Assembly (NCBI RefSeq): GCF_003576645.1
Contig: NC_044917.1
Coordinates: 9,550,638-9,614,637 of the forward strand
DNA from: Ipomoea triloba
Lineage: Eukaryota; Streptophyta; Magnoliopsida; Solanales; Convolvulaceae
DNA: 64,000 nt
Direction: 5' to 3'
A program made the position numbers and the translations under genes. Below the pieces are notes generated by a model that was given only the letters and a program-made list of their open reading frames with translations, made no database searches and was not told the DNA's origin. This document shows, piece by piece, positions 24,820 through 36,287 of this stretch (position 1 is its first letter; the number at the start of each line of letters is the position of its first letter).

Positions 24820-25290
24820 ATCAAATGAAAAAAAGAACATCTAAAAAAACCTGAACAAGGAAATTAAAATTAATAATAATAACAAACAATTCGAAAGCGG
24901 GAATCTTAGACAGACCGGCTTTGTGAATTAACGGCGGCTCGTAATTCTCAACGGAGACGGTCAAAACTTTACCAAAATCGTCGCAAGAGTTTGATCTGAA
25001 AACGACACCACTGATAAAATTCATATGCAGATACACCTGAATGTAAGTTAGCGTGTATGGATAATTCAAGAGCCTAGATGTATATACAAATATGTAAAGA
25101 GAGTTTGTGAAATTACCGTCCATGAGTACACCACAATTATCAGAAATCGGCAAAGAATACAATGAATTTCAGCGCTGGCAGACCAAATGTAGTGGAGAAA
25201 GGAGAAGAAAACGAAGTTGAAAGCTTGAGCCTTTGGAGTTTGGAGACCTGAATCGCAGAGAGAGAGAGAGAGAGGGGAGTGAATTCACTG
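24820..25290 (-). other. Possible gene remnant or first exon on minus strand
   Basis: GC content rises. On the minus strand, a CT-repeat leader-like stretch (25260-25275) precedes a possible donor at 25116 and an acceptor CAG at 25038-25040. The following frame is Val/Ser-rich and includes SVENYEPPLIHKAGLSKIP. No ATG gives a long spliced frame, and the foldback element cuts it off at 24785. I do not recognise it; it could be a truncated gene start. Confidence 0.3.
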
Positions 25291-25530
25291 TACGGCCAAG
25301 AACAGGGTTAAAAAGGTAGGATTTCAAGTTTTTGAAATTGAAGGAGGGAGGAGTGGGGGTGGGGTGGTCTGATTATTGGCCGTAACGGCTATAATTTTAA
25401 ATTTCTGGGAACGCTTACAGTGTGGGATCAAAAGTATATTCCGGATGTCCGAACCTGTTCTCTCACAATCTGGCAATCTGCTATTCTGCTATAGACTAAG
25501 TGACAAACTCACAAATAACAAAAAGATAGT

Positions 25531-25532
<2 letters not shown>

Positions 25533-25609
<77 letters not shown>

Positions 25610-26345
25610 ATGAATTATGGTACGAAGATGCTCCCAGGTGAAAAATGAGATTAGATTTGAGTTGTTGATCAAATCTTGATCAACGACTCAAACCAATGAA
25701 AATTTTAAAAAAGATGTGCTTCCTCAACTGCTTTCATCTTCTTCATGTGTACTCCAAAGATAACAACTCCACTGTTTGTTATTATATTGTTACCATATTA
25801 TTTTTCTTTTGAATTAGATAATTGAAAGCAGCAAAACCTAGATTGGATCATTTTGAACTTGGAACTAAAACTGAAAAAACACTTGTACTGTTGAGTGAAA
25901 AAAAATTGTAAAAATGGCGCACCTTAAGAAGGAAAACCACGCACCTAAAACTTTAGACCGACGCACATTAAGTTTCAACAACTGACGCAAGCACACAAAC
26001 CACGCTCCTTAAGAAGAAAAACCATGCACCTAAAGTTTTAGACTGACACACTTAGGTTTCGACAACTGACGCACCTTAAGCACATAGCACCAAAAACCAT
26101 GCACCTTAAACACAAAAGCTATGCATCTTAAGAAAGAAAACCAAGCACCTTAAATTTGACCAAGATGCAAAAAGATCGAATTGTCACCGCATCTTTTTTT
26201 TTTTTTATAGTCATTGTTAATCCTGGATGTTGATTTAGACAAGATCAATGACTCAATCTCATCTCATCGCACCTCTGCACTTGGGCGCACCATCCGCATT
26301 TGAACCTAATTCTCACCTGTGCAAGCGGAATGATTACTTGTTTAT
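25533..26345. mobile_element. (TA)n-bounded inverted element with GCACCTTAAG repeats
   Basis: (TA)n 25533-25608 is on the left. The left arm AAATGAGATTAGATTTGAG and TTGATC is mirrored by GATCAATGACTCAATCTCAT near 26240-26265. The interior repeats GCACCTTAAG, AAAACCA and GCACCTAAA units. No (TA)n on the right. Confidence 0.5.
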
Positions 26346-26349
26346 CCGC

Positions 26350-27040
26350 TTTAAAGAATATTTGGACTACATCTTTTTTTTTTAATAATAATTTTTGTCT
26401 TTGATACAAAATTGAATGATGCATTTTATTTCAATTAAAATTTTAAAATAATACTTGTACTATATATTTATGTTTTATATGGAGTATATTATATGTTCAA
26501 CAAATACATATATAATATTTTCGGTTGACCTCATCAGTACATGTATGTAGGCTATATATTTTGATTAAAAATTGCATTAATTCAATTAATCGAAAACTAA
26601 AATTTTTAAATGTGAAAGCAAATTACTCAGTCACTATTCGCTTTAATAATTTTTAGTTTGACGACTCTATTATAATGCAGTATCTGTTCATAATTACGAG
26701 TCAATATCGCCTCTATTAAAGCTCGAATTCACCGGGTACCACTAGACCGCAAGGTCTTGACATTTGATTTAATAAATTAATTATTATTTTTAACTGAAAT
26801 ATATAAAGTTTATTACCTCACTAAACCAGAATCCTCCCGTTACTTGAATTAAAATTTTATAAAATATAAATAAATAAGTGACTCTGATCTTGCGTAAGGA
26901 TTTGTGAGACAGTCAATATGAAAATATAATATTTATACTAAATCATGTAATAGTAATACTAATAAGGAAGTGTTTGTTATTTATAAGGGAAAGTGTAGTA
27001 ACATTTTTAAATCAAAATGTAAAAATATTATATATTTTTT
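26350..27040. other. AT-rich intergenic DNA with a SINE fragment
   Basis: 26718-26762 repeats ACTAGACC, then AAGGTCTT, of the SINE at 5283. Nothing else supported. Confidence 0.45.
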
Positions 27041-27043
27041 TTT

Positions 27044-27510
27044 GGAAAAAGGGCCAAATAAGTCCCTAAACTTTACTCCAAAAGTCAATTAGGCCCTTAA
27101 ACTTTTAAAAGGTACAATTAGACCCTCAAACATGTCATTTTTCGTCAAATAAATCAAATTTACCGGTAACCAGCAGGTTATCGGTAAAAAATTGATAGAA
27201 ACGTCACTGGCGAAAAAAGATCGCCTTCTCGAGCGAGTCACCGACCAGAAACTGTTCGCCTTCTCATTGGTTGCCTTCCGCCATTTAGAGATGGCGACTG
27301 GGGCTGACTCGGTCGTCGTCAATCGTTGCCGGATGTCAAAAGTCGTCGCCGGTCGCCAGACTGATACAAATGATCTGTACAGGTCATTTACATGTTTTTG
27401 GACTTTATTGCCTCAATTTAACATGTTTGAGGGTTTAATTGCACATTTTTAAAGTTTAAGGGTCTAATTGACTTTTGACGTAAAGTTTAGGGCCTATTTG
27501 ACTCTTTTCC
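27044..27510. mobile_element. Mutator-like foldback with GC-rich interior
   Basis: Left GGAAAAAGGGCCAAATAAG and right inverse (CCTATTTGACTCTTTTCC) keep pairing for about 75 bases. The flanks both carry TA plus a T run, so an up-to-11-bp TSD is possible but low complexity. The centre (27180-27365) is much richer in G/C than the surroundings (CGCCTTCTCGAGCGAGTC and similar) and may be captured host DNA. Confidence 0.65.
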
Positions 27511-27527
27511 CTATTTTTTTTTTCAAA

Positions 27528-27928
27528 GAGTTAATTCCATTTTTTTGTCCTAGATTTATAGGTGTCAGTCAACTTTTAGCCCTTTTTATTAGAACATCCA
27601 CTTTTGGTCCTAATATTATTGTGACATGGTCAGTTTTGGTCATTTATCAACAAAACAGTTTAAATATTGTTAAATACAAGAACATTTCGATCTTCAATTA
27701 TTGATGTTTAAAAAAAAAATAAACATAAAAAATATAGCGATTCAACATACTTTGTATAAAAAAGATTGAAATGTCTTTGTATTTAATGATATTTCAACGA
27801 TTTTGTTCATGGAGGACTAAAAATGGTCATGTCACAATAATATTAGGATCAAATGAAGATGTTCTAATAAAAAAAGGCTAAAAGTGGGTTGTTACCTATA
27901 AATTTAAGACAAAAAATAGAATTAACTC
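27528..27928. mobile_element. Foldback MITE with 10-bp TSD
   Basis: TTTTTTCAAA flanks both sides (27518-27527 and 27929-27938). Arms of about 120 bases start GAGTTAATTCCATTTTTT and end with the inverse complement, including GTCACAATAATATTAGGA. It lies next to the element at 27044. Confidence 0.82.
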
Positions 27929-27939
27929 TTTTTTCAAAA

Positions 27940-28329
27940 GTATTATACTAACAATTTTCATCTTGATTCAATTCGTGTTACGGATAATGATTCGTGAGGC
28001 AGTGCAACACGAATTAAATATGTAAAGATAAGGACACTTAACAAATAAGAATTGCCTTAATCATTATTCAATTCACGTAACATGATGTGTTTGCATGAAC
28101 CTACCTTCCCAAGTAGAGAAGAAAAACACGAGCTATAGCCGTCCATCTACCTTAGGCGTCAACTCAGATGCAGACCGGTTCGAGTGAGTGTAGGGGGCCG
28201 GTCGGACCCCATCCCCTCAACTCAACTCTTCTTTTTTTGCCTGTTTCCTGTCTAATGGTAAGAGTGAAAAAAACTCTTCCTATTTTGCGAGTTGAGCTAT
28301 ATTATTATACGCACAATTTTTACCTAAAC
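27940..28329. other. Upstream region of the BOR gene
   Basis: Intergenic. Palindrome-like strings at 27968-28015 (CAATTCGTGTTACGGA, then CAACACGAATT) suggest a small remnant. The BOR promoter is expected near its right edge. Confidence 0.35.
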
Positions 28330-28581
28330 CACCATTGAAATTAAACTACAACTTGTTTTTTTTTGCGTTTTATCTCCCCACGTCTCAATTATTTTGTTTG
28401 TTCTGGCAGCAGAAAAGTAGTTATTTATGCTTGGTCACGCCACTCACTTCACGGTTCACACCAATTACACCCAAGTGGAGTGAGTTTTCTTGTTTCGTTG
28501 TTCATCTCTCTCAGGCTCTCTCACACACCCACATTCCCCTTTCTTGTTTCCCTTCTGCGCTTGCTTTCCTCTTCTCAGTTA

Positions 28582-28587
28582 ATGTAA
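28582..28587 (+). promoter_or_regulatory. Minimal AUG-stop upstream ORF (ATGTAA) in BOR leader
   Basis: ATG followed directly by TAA, about 1 kb upstream of the BOR start and in the pyrimidine-rich leader. AUG-UAA elements in boron-transport genes (best shown for AtNIP5;1) stall ribosomes in a boron-dependent way, and AtBOR1 translation is also limited by upstream ORFs. Whether this copy is in the mature leader is inferred. Confidence 0.4.
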
Positions 28588-28670
28588 ATTGGGAGGTGTT
28601 TGTTTCTCTGTCTTTTCCTCAACTTCTTGAAATCCACTGTTCCTTTGAAGCTTTTGTTCCGTTCTGTATA

Positions 28671-28676
28671 ATGTAA
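28671..28676 (+). promoter_or_regulatory. Second AUG-stop (ATGTAA) overlapping a splice-donor-like GTAAGA
   Basis: ATGTAA at 28671-28676 shares its bases with a donor-like GTAAGA at 28673-28678. If that donor is used, the mini-ORF is cut out; if the intron is retained or the donor skipped, the mini-ORF stays in the leader. Confidence 0.4.
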
Positions 28677-29451
28677 GAGCCAACAATCTGTTTTCTTTCT
28701 TTCATTGATGCCCCTTTGCTTTCAATCGGATTAAATCACCGCTGTTTGTCCAATTTCCAATCATGGGATTTCGCTAATTCCTCAGGTTTTTGTGTTTGGT
28801 CAATGCCCATTTTGTTGAATCTGTTCTAGAGTACTGAAAACGGCTTTTTCAATAATGGGTTCTCGCTAAATCATTGATTGAGGTTCCCATATTTACCAAG
28901 TCTTTTGGTCAAACATCCATAGACTCGCATTTATAGATTTCAAATATGTAAGTGGAACCTAGGCCTCTTTGAGATTTTAGCATTTTTATGAACCGTTGAA
29001 AATTGTTGTCATGGATCCCTACTCTGTCCTAGTTAAGCGCTAGTTGATTTCTTGGAGGATGGAAAGTTGGTATTTATTGCGTTAGTTCTGATTCTGTATA
29101 AGTATGGCTTTGTTTCGTTAATCTAACTAATTTTTGCCTCCATGGAATACAAGTAGGTAGAGGTCTTGTTCAGAAGTTGGATATCAAATTCCATCATTTG
29201 CCCAAGTTACACTTTTTTGCTAATAGTAATTGATTCTTTTGTTCTTCTTGGAATACAATAATATCATTCTTTCTATATATATCCATTAACATGTGAATCT
29301 CTTGAACAGTGTCTAATTTCATGGGCCTTCTTGAAGGTTAAGTATACACTCAGAATATATGAATTTATACATATTCCTTGTTTTTCTTGAATATTCAATC
29401 CATAATCTGATAGGCCTTGTCTTCTTGCCCAAAACTTGTTTTCTGTCATCT

Positions 29452-29463
29452 ATGTAGATGTAG
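29452..29463 (+). promoter_or_regulatory. Tandem AUG-stop pair (ATGTAG twice) near the BOR start
   Basis: Two ATGTAG units lie head to tail 123-134 bases upstream of the BOR start codon. A splice acceptor (pyrimidine tract plus TAG) would end exactly between them, leaving the second AUG-UAG as the first bases of the next exon. Their position in the mature mRNA is inferred. Confidence 0.4.
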
Positions 29464-29585
29464 TTAGTAGTGGTACCTCTCAAGCCCTTTCAATTCTATC
29501 AAAGTTAAGTGTAATACCAGTTAGCTCCTACCCAAGGAAAAGAAAAAGATTCAAAAATAATCTTGTTTTGAAAAAAAAAAGAAGC

Positions 29586-32500
29586 ATGGAAGAGACATTT
29601 GTTCCCTTCCGCGGAATCAAGAATGATCTGAAAAATAGAATGTTATGCTACAAGCAAGACTGGACAGGAGGCATCAGTGCTGGCATCAGGTTTGTAAATT
29701 TTGCTTTAGCTGAAGTACGAGTGTACGACTACAACGTTGTTGATTCTCAGAGAATCCTTCTTTACTTAGTTTTTGATGTTTTTCTTAACATCTATCTTGT
29801 TTTCTGCTTGTAAAACTTTGTTAAAGTCCTCAATTGTCTGTCTAATTTCTGTATTTCTTTAATATCTACCTTTATGGATATATGTAATTTGCATTGTTGT
29901 GCTTTGTTGAAGGATCCTGGCTCCAACAACATATATTTTCTTTGCATCAGCAATCCCAGTCATATCTTTTGGGGAACAACTGGAGAGAAATACTGGTAGG
30001 ACAGATTTTGGTTACTTTTCCATTAGTTTCTAAGTTTCGTAGCATCCTTCTAACTGACAGTTCTGTTACTATTTATTCATATATGGCAGACGGAATTATA
30101 ACTGCAGTCCAGACTCTTGCATCAACAGCGCTTTGTGGAGTGATCCACTCCATTTTCGGCGGACAGCCACTCTTGATTTTAGGAGTAGCTGAGCCTACTG
30201 TTTTAATGTATACTTTTATGTTCAATTTCGCAAAAGATCGAAAGGATTTGGGCCCTTCGCTTTTTCTAGCTTGGACTGGATGGTAATACCTGACTACACT
30301 CAATTCTAACTTTTTAGTTATTATTATAGTAGTGCTGATGAGCTTTCTGATATTGTAACTTTTAGGGTGTGCGTGTGGACTGCCTTTCTACTTTTCTTGC
30401 TGGCAATTTTGGGTGCATGCTCCATAATAAACAGATTTACACGCTTGGCTGGTGAGCTATTTGGACTCCTGATTGCAATGCTCTTTATGCAGCAAGCAAT
30501 TAAGGTGAGTTGCCTTCAAATCCAAGTCCAGTTATTTTCTTAGTATTTTTAATCTTCTGACTAGCCAAACAAATTTTTTATTAGAAATATTATATATCTT
30601 AGCCAGGGTGCATTTCTTTCTCCTACCTTCTGATTAGGTAAATTATTTATCTTTTACTTCACCAGTTAGCAATTGGTTAAACATATAGCAATATAATATC
30701 CCTATAATACTCTTAGCTAGCACCTAAATCCTTTGGAAATTGATGGTTACTCCAATTTTCATTTGACCATCTCAGGGTCACTTTGCATCTTCCATCAGCA
30801 ATGATTTATAGATGTTCTATACTATCTATAGTGGCAATGATAGTGTAGTTCGTTTTGCATGTTTGTCTTGTTAATTGGAAAAAATACAGGTTCTTCAGAC
30901 TAGTATCAGATAACATCCAAATAAAGTTTTTTTTCTAGCCTGGAATTACTTGAAAGCCAGTACTAATTGTATCTATCATATAGGGACTCGTGGAGGAGTT
31001 TCGAACACCCGAGAGAGAAAATCCTAAACAGGCCGCATTCTTACCTTCTTGGCGCTTTGGAAATGGAATGTTTGCATTAGTTTTATCATTTGGCCTTCTT
31101 TATACAGCATTGAGTAGCCGCAAAGCAAGGTCATGGCGCTATGGGACGGGTATATTATTTAATTTGAACTTTATGTGTACACAGTGATAATACTCACATT
31201 TAAAAAAAAATATTCTTGAAGCTTACTTTATATATACATCAGTTCACCTCCTTATTGGCAATAATTGGTATTGGCATTTTCTATTAACACCTGCATTTTT
31301 TGTTCTCTATGCTTATGAGATTTTAATGTGGCTCAAAGGTTGGCTCCGGGGATTAATTGCTGACTATGGCGTGCCCTTTATGGTGCTTGTTTGGACTGCA
31401 ATATCTTATATACCAGTTCACGATGTGCCGCAAGGAATACCACGACGGCTATTCAGCCCAAATCCATGGTCTCCCGGTGCATATAAAAACTGGACAGTTA
31501 TAAAGGTGCTTCTTTGATTCATTTTCCCATTTTGTGAGCGTGATCCCCAAATGGAATGAATTTAAAAGATGATGCCTCATTTTCTTTCCATTTTTTCAAC
31601 CACTAACCTTACCTGAAACTCGTGATGGCATATTTTCACCAGGAGATGGTGCATGTGCCTCCGCTATATATTGTTGGAGCATTTATTCCAGCGACAATGA
31701 TTGCCGTGCTATACTACTTTGACCACAGTGTTGCATCTCAACTTGCACAACAAAAGGAGTTCAACCTTAAGAAACCTTCTTCATATCACTATGACCTCCT
31801 TCTTTTAGGCCTCTTGGTAAGTCATTGCATCTGGCATTTTGTCTTTTTAACTTGAATATTGATCTCAAAGTGCCCATTTTGATATTTATGCATTGAATAG
31901 GTCATAGTATGTGGTCTTATTGGCATTCCCCCTTCCAATGGAGTCATTCCACAATCTCCAATGCATACAAAAAGTTTGGCTACTCTGAAACATCAGGTAT
32001 TATGGATGCTTCTTAACCTACAAACCTCCTAAGTCTTAGGCCTGCAGCTATTGAACTCATCGCACATTTAACCTCAAATTTCTTCTTCTTCTTTTTTAAT
32101 AATTAATTGACATGATGAGCCAATGGTTGCTGAGTGCTCGTTAGTTAGTTTCTAATGTGTAGTCAAATAATATTTATGGAATAAGATGAGCCATCATGCT
32201 CAGTTCTGTTCTGTCGTCCAAAACTATTGGTGCGGTATTCTAATCTGGTCACGAGGACTGTCTAATCTAGTCCATTTATGGACACAATGAATGAAAGATC
32301 TTTAATCGTAATTTCATTTAAGCTTTTATGGATGGTTTCATCATCTCTTGGAACTTTAATACTTTTCCTAGCTGGTGTGGTATTCCAAATTGATCACTAA
32401 GACAATCTAATAAAAGACATTTATGGAAAAAAAATGAATGATTAAAGAGCTTAATCATACTTTCATGTAAGCTTCTCGAGATGGTTTTATCACCTCTCAA

Positions 32501-34266
32501 AAAAAAAATAAAAAACTATCGCTCCTATTCGAATTAAGTATTTGCTACTTTTGCTATGCTGAATCTCTTTTTGAACTCAAGAAAGGTTCTTGGTAGTGTT
32601 TCTCTTTCCTGTATTGATATTAAAGTTATTAAGCTTTGTTGTTTCTACTTTTTGACACAGCTTTTGCGGAATAAGCTTGTATCAACTGCTCGAAAAAGCA
32701 TAATGAAAAATGCTAATCTTGGTCAATTGTATCGGAGCATGCAAGAAGCTTACCATGAAATGCAAACTCCACTTGTCTACCAAACTCCCTCAGGATTGGT
32801 AAGAATTTATTGTGACCCGTCAGAGATGTTAAGATTCGTGCGTCTTTCAAATGCATCACCTGAAAATTCATTTCATTCAACAGGGACTTAAGGAACTGAA
32901 AGACTCCACGATCCAACAAGCATCAAGTACAGGGCACATTGGTGCTCCTGTTGACGAGACAATCTTTGATGTGGATAAGGATATTGATGAACTTTTACCG
33001 TTAGAAGTCAAAGAACAACGCCTGAGCAATCTGCTTCAGTCAGTGATGGTTGGTGGCTGTGTTGCTGCTATGCCCGTCTTGAAAAAGATTCCAACATCTG
33101 TTCTCTGGGGGTACTTTGCATTCATGGCAATTGAAAGCTTGCCCGGGAATCAGTTTTGGGAGAGGATATTATTGCTTTTTACAGCCCCAAGTCGAAGATA
33201 CAAGTAAGCCTATATTGTTGAATTTATCCTTCACCGATGTATTTATGTTAAAAACGTAATTCAAACCTTATAATTTCTTCTGATATATGCATATATATAT
33301 AAAATGTGTTGGAATATCCGTTTGTTTTGTGTATATCCTGACATTCTGGAATACTTATCCCGATCGTCGATTTATTCAGGGTCCTGGAGGATAATCATGC
33401 AGTATTTGTGGAGACGGTACCTTTCAAAACAATTGCTGGATTCACCTTGTTTCAGACGGTTTATCTGCTTCTCTGCTTTGGAATAACATGGATTCCAATT
33501 GCGGGTGTCCTTTTCCCGTTATTGATCATGCTTCTTGTCCCAGTGCGCCAGTACTTCCTTCCTAGGTTCTTCAAAGGAGCCCATCTGCACGATCTCGATG
33601 CTGCTGAATATGAAGAAGCCCCTCCCATTACCTACAATATGTCCTTGGATGTAAGTAACAAATGTCATACGTTTTAATCAGCTTCACTTCAGGATTTTGT
33701 CTGTTTTTGGCATCATACTATCACACCGCTAATGATTTTCACTGCTCAATAATTTTGGTTTAAAAGACTAAGGGGCTTTGGGATTATCTAATGGTATTAG
33801 TTCTATTGTTGGGCCGAGGCCAGTAAAGGTCAGATCCATCACCATGTGACTAGGGGGATTGTTGGGTGGAGGCCAGTCTGGCTCTAGAAAATGTGATGGC
33901 GGTCTATAAGGAAATAAAGTTGCGCCTTCACTACTAACTATAGCTTTTGGTGTAGTGATAAGCGTTTGATGTATTGTATAACGTTTTCAGGATCAAGATG
34001 GTCAGAGGCCTGTTGATAGCGGTGAGTTGCTGGACCAGATGATCACGAGAAGCCATGGTGAGATCCGACATATATCCAGTCCGAAGATAACCAGTTCAAC
34101 CCCTACATCAGTGGACGAAATAAAATCTGAGCACAGCCCGCATTTATCACACAGGGCATACAGCCCCAGAGTGAAAGGGCTGAGAGCCGAGAGGAGCCCG
34201 AGCCTTGAAACAAAGCGAACTCCCAGCCCCGGGCCATCTAAGCTCGGGGGTTCCCCTTCTACCTAG
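29586..34266 (+). CDS. BOR1: BOR1-type borate/boron exporter, 12 coding exons, 708 aa
   Basis: Plasma-membrane borate efflux carrier of the SLC4/anion-exchanger-like family, which in plants loads boron into the xylem or exports excess boron. Coding exons, all with GT-AG introns and a continuous frame: 29586-29689, 29913-29995, 30090-30282, 30366-30504, 30984-31149, 31339-31505, 31643-31816, 31901-31996, 32661-32798, 32884-33203, 33380-33650, 33991-34266 (2127 nt with stop). The protein opens MEETFVPF and keeps family blocks such as [55 protein letters not shown] and [16 protein letters not shown]. It is multi-spanning, with a Ser/Pro-rich cytosolic tail. Length matches AtBOR1 (704). Of the three Tyr used in AtBOR1 for boron-triggered trafficking, Tyr398 and Tyr405 are present at the same numbers but position 373 is His; the ubiquitinated Lys590 corresponds to Lys592. 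An in-frame AUG at 29436 would add 50 residues, but the family start is 29586. BOR1 versus BOR2 cannot be decided here. Confidence 0.95.
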
Positions 34267-34581
34267 GTCAGCTGTGCTTGAGAGGTCAGTTAGAGTTGTT
34301 TATGGTTCTTGAGAGGCCGTGTGTGTTTTATTTATGTTTCTAACAGCTGTCAAATCTTAAGTGTTGTTTTTCTGTTTTTACTACATTGTATATTGTTTCT
34401 GTTTATTGCTGTCAGTCAGTCAATCAGTGTTCTATGTATGGGCAGAAGACATCATTTATCAGTCAACTAAATGTTCAGAAATCCCAATTCCTATTTACTG
34501 CTCTGAATCCTTATATAGAACCAATTGCAATAACATGAAATTCTCACAACTTTTATTTGGGCTGTGTGGGGTGGGGGGGGG
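34267..34581 (+). other. 3' UTR / downstream region of the BOR gene
   Basis: T-rich transcribed-looking sequence after the BOR stop. No clear AATAAA is seen before the assembly gap, so the poly(A) site cannot be placed. Confidence 0.45.
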
Positions 34582-34742
34582 NNNNNNNNNNNNNNNNNNN
34601 NNNNNNNNNNNNNNNNNNNNNNNNNNNNNNNNNNNNNNNNNNNNNNNNNNNNNNNNNNNNNNNNNNNNNNNNNNNNNNNNNNNNNNNNNNNNNNNNNNNN
34701 NNNNNNNNNNNNNNNNNNNNNNNNNNNNNNNNNNNNNNNNNN

Positions 34743-34775
<33 letters not shown>
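34571..34775. other. Assembly gap flanked by G homopolymers
   Basis: N occupies 34582-34742 (161 bases). A G-rich run precedes it, and 33 consecutive G follow it (34743-34775). The true length and content of this poly-G tract are unknown. Reading frames across it are meaningless. Confidence 0.95.
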
Positions 34776-34776
<1 letters not shown>

Positions 34777-35266
34777 GTACCTATCCGTTATTTGTGTACT
34801 GAATATTTATTATTTGGTAGTATAACAAATAATTTACCTTCTCGGAATGTTTGGTTGGAAGGAGGGAATTATGGGGAAGGGATTATAATTCATGGGAAAA
34901 GAATAAGGTGAAAATTCGAATTTTATTATTTGATGAGTAATGATAAAATTATTGTGAATTAAAATGGAAGAAGTGCATAAAGATTGACTAAAACGTTCTT
35001 ATATAATAATATTAATAAGGGCAAAGTTGTCATTTGCTATAAAATTCTAATTCTGAGGGATGCTAGTCATTACAATTCCCTTCAATTAAATAATGAAATT
35101 GTAAATTTTATAGAATTTAGTGTGAATAAAATTACACTTTAATATTGTCAAACGCTTCATCAGTATACAAATAATGAACTTTTACAATTATACTACTACT
35201 TCAGTTTATTGTGTTCAATGGTTGTTATACGTTTGCATAGAAATGATTTTTTACCCTATGCAACCC

Positions 35267-35269
<3 letters not shown>

Positions 35270-35304
<35 letters not shown>
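35270..35304. repeat. (TA)n microsatellite
   Basis: Pure TA run followed by ATGAGAATTATC, possibly a degraded (TA)n-bounded element. Confidence 0.9.
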
Positions 35305-35307
<3 letters not shown>

Positions 35308-35825
35308 GAGAATTATCTTGTATATATAATGAGTAATGTTACATTCTTCTACAAAATCATTCCCTAATATTCATTATATGATGCATCCTTATTGAATTAG
35401 CTAGATATATATTTTTTTATTAATTATTACATATATATTTTTTATTAACTCATTATAGGGTTTGCCAATTCACTAGTATATATGTAGCTATTTAAAGTAT
35501 TGAGTTACCCTAAAGGATGGTCATATTAGAGAGTGAAAATTATGCAATAATTTTAGTAGATCAAAGCCAATAGAATTTTTCATATCAAATAAATGAAAAA
35601 GACTTCAACACCTCTTACTCACATGTCTCTTTGTAAGGATGTCTATTAGTCCAGGCCTATCAATTTCTGGTCAACCTTGTTAGGGATCAAGGAAATAGTT
35701 TTCTGTTCTAACTCTAAATTGTTGGGTATCATGCTTATTAGGCGAGTTCAACTAAAATTTTTGACATTTTAAAATATAAATTTTACTTTTTATAAACTAG
35801 TTTAACTAGCACATTTACATTAACA
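35305..35825. other. AT-rich intergenic DNA
   Basis: No gene or bounded element seen. Confidence 0.5.
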
Positions 35826-35829
35826 AATA

Positions 35830-36076
35830 CTCTCTCCGTCCCATTTTATGTGTCTGGTTCGGTTAACAAGGCTTGACTGAAGTTATTTTTAATTCAATTT
35901 TTCATAATATTAAGTTTAGTATTAATATACAAAATTTATATATTTAGAAACTACACTAAAAGTACTATTAAACACAAAAAATTAAATTTAAAAATAAGTA
36001 AAAAATAATAAAGAAAATAACCAAAGAAGAAAGAGTTGGTTTGACCAATGAATAGTAAGTAGGACAGATAAAATGG
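35830..36076. mobile_element. Stowaway-type MITE, right end truncated
   Basis: Begins CTCTCTCCGTCCCATTTTAT after TA. It is similar throughout to 9811-10074 in inverse order, and ends GGACAGATAAAATGG without the last CGGAGGGAG. Confidence 0.8.
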
Positions 36077-36287
36077 TAAAACACATCATTTAATCAATCT
36101 AATCCTCTATCTGCAAATTGCAACTAAAAATAATAATATATTTACACTTATAATATAATAATTATAATAAGTTTTTATTATTTATTTATTTGTATAAAAA
36201 ATAATTTATTTTGTGATAAATTTGTTAATATATTTATTAAAATTTAATTTAAAATATTAAAAATGAACATACATATAAACTCACAGG

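Larger units (their letters stand above)
28330..29585 (+). promoter_or_regulatory. Leader / 5' UTR region of the BOR gene, probably with an intron
   Basis: The sequence here is less AT-rich than its surroundings. It has a pyrimidine-rich stretch (28495-28560) typical of plant transcription starts and a weak TATA-like string near 28297. A strong donor-like GTAAGA lies at 28673, and a pyrimidine tract followed by TAG at 29455-29457 would serve as acceptor. A leader intron of about 0.78 kb is therefore inferred, not seen. Several very short upstream ORFs fall in this region (separate entries). Confidence 0.55.

Noticed and set aside
29436..29585. In-frame upstream extension of BOR by 50 residues
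   Set aside because: It is rich in Lys/Arg/Ser, spans a likely splice acceptor and is absent from the conserved family start MEETFVPF.
34361..34911. Open frames of 81-154 codons
   Set aside because: They run through unknown bases and a poly-G tract, so no coding claim is possible.
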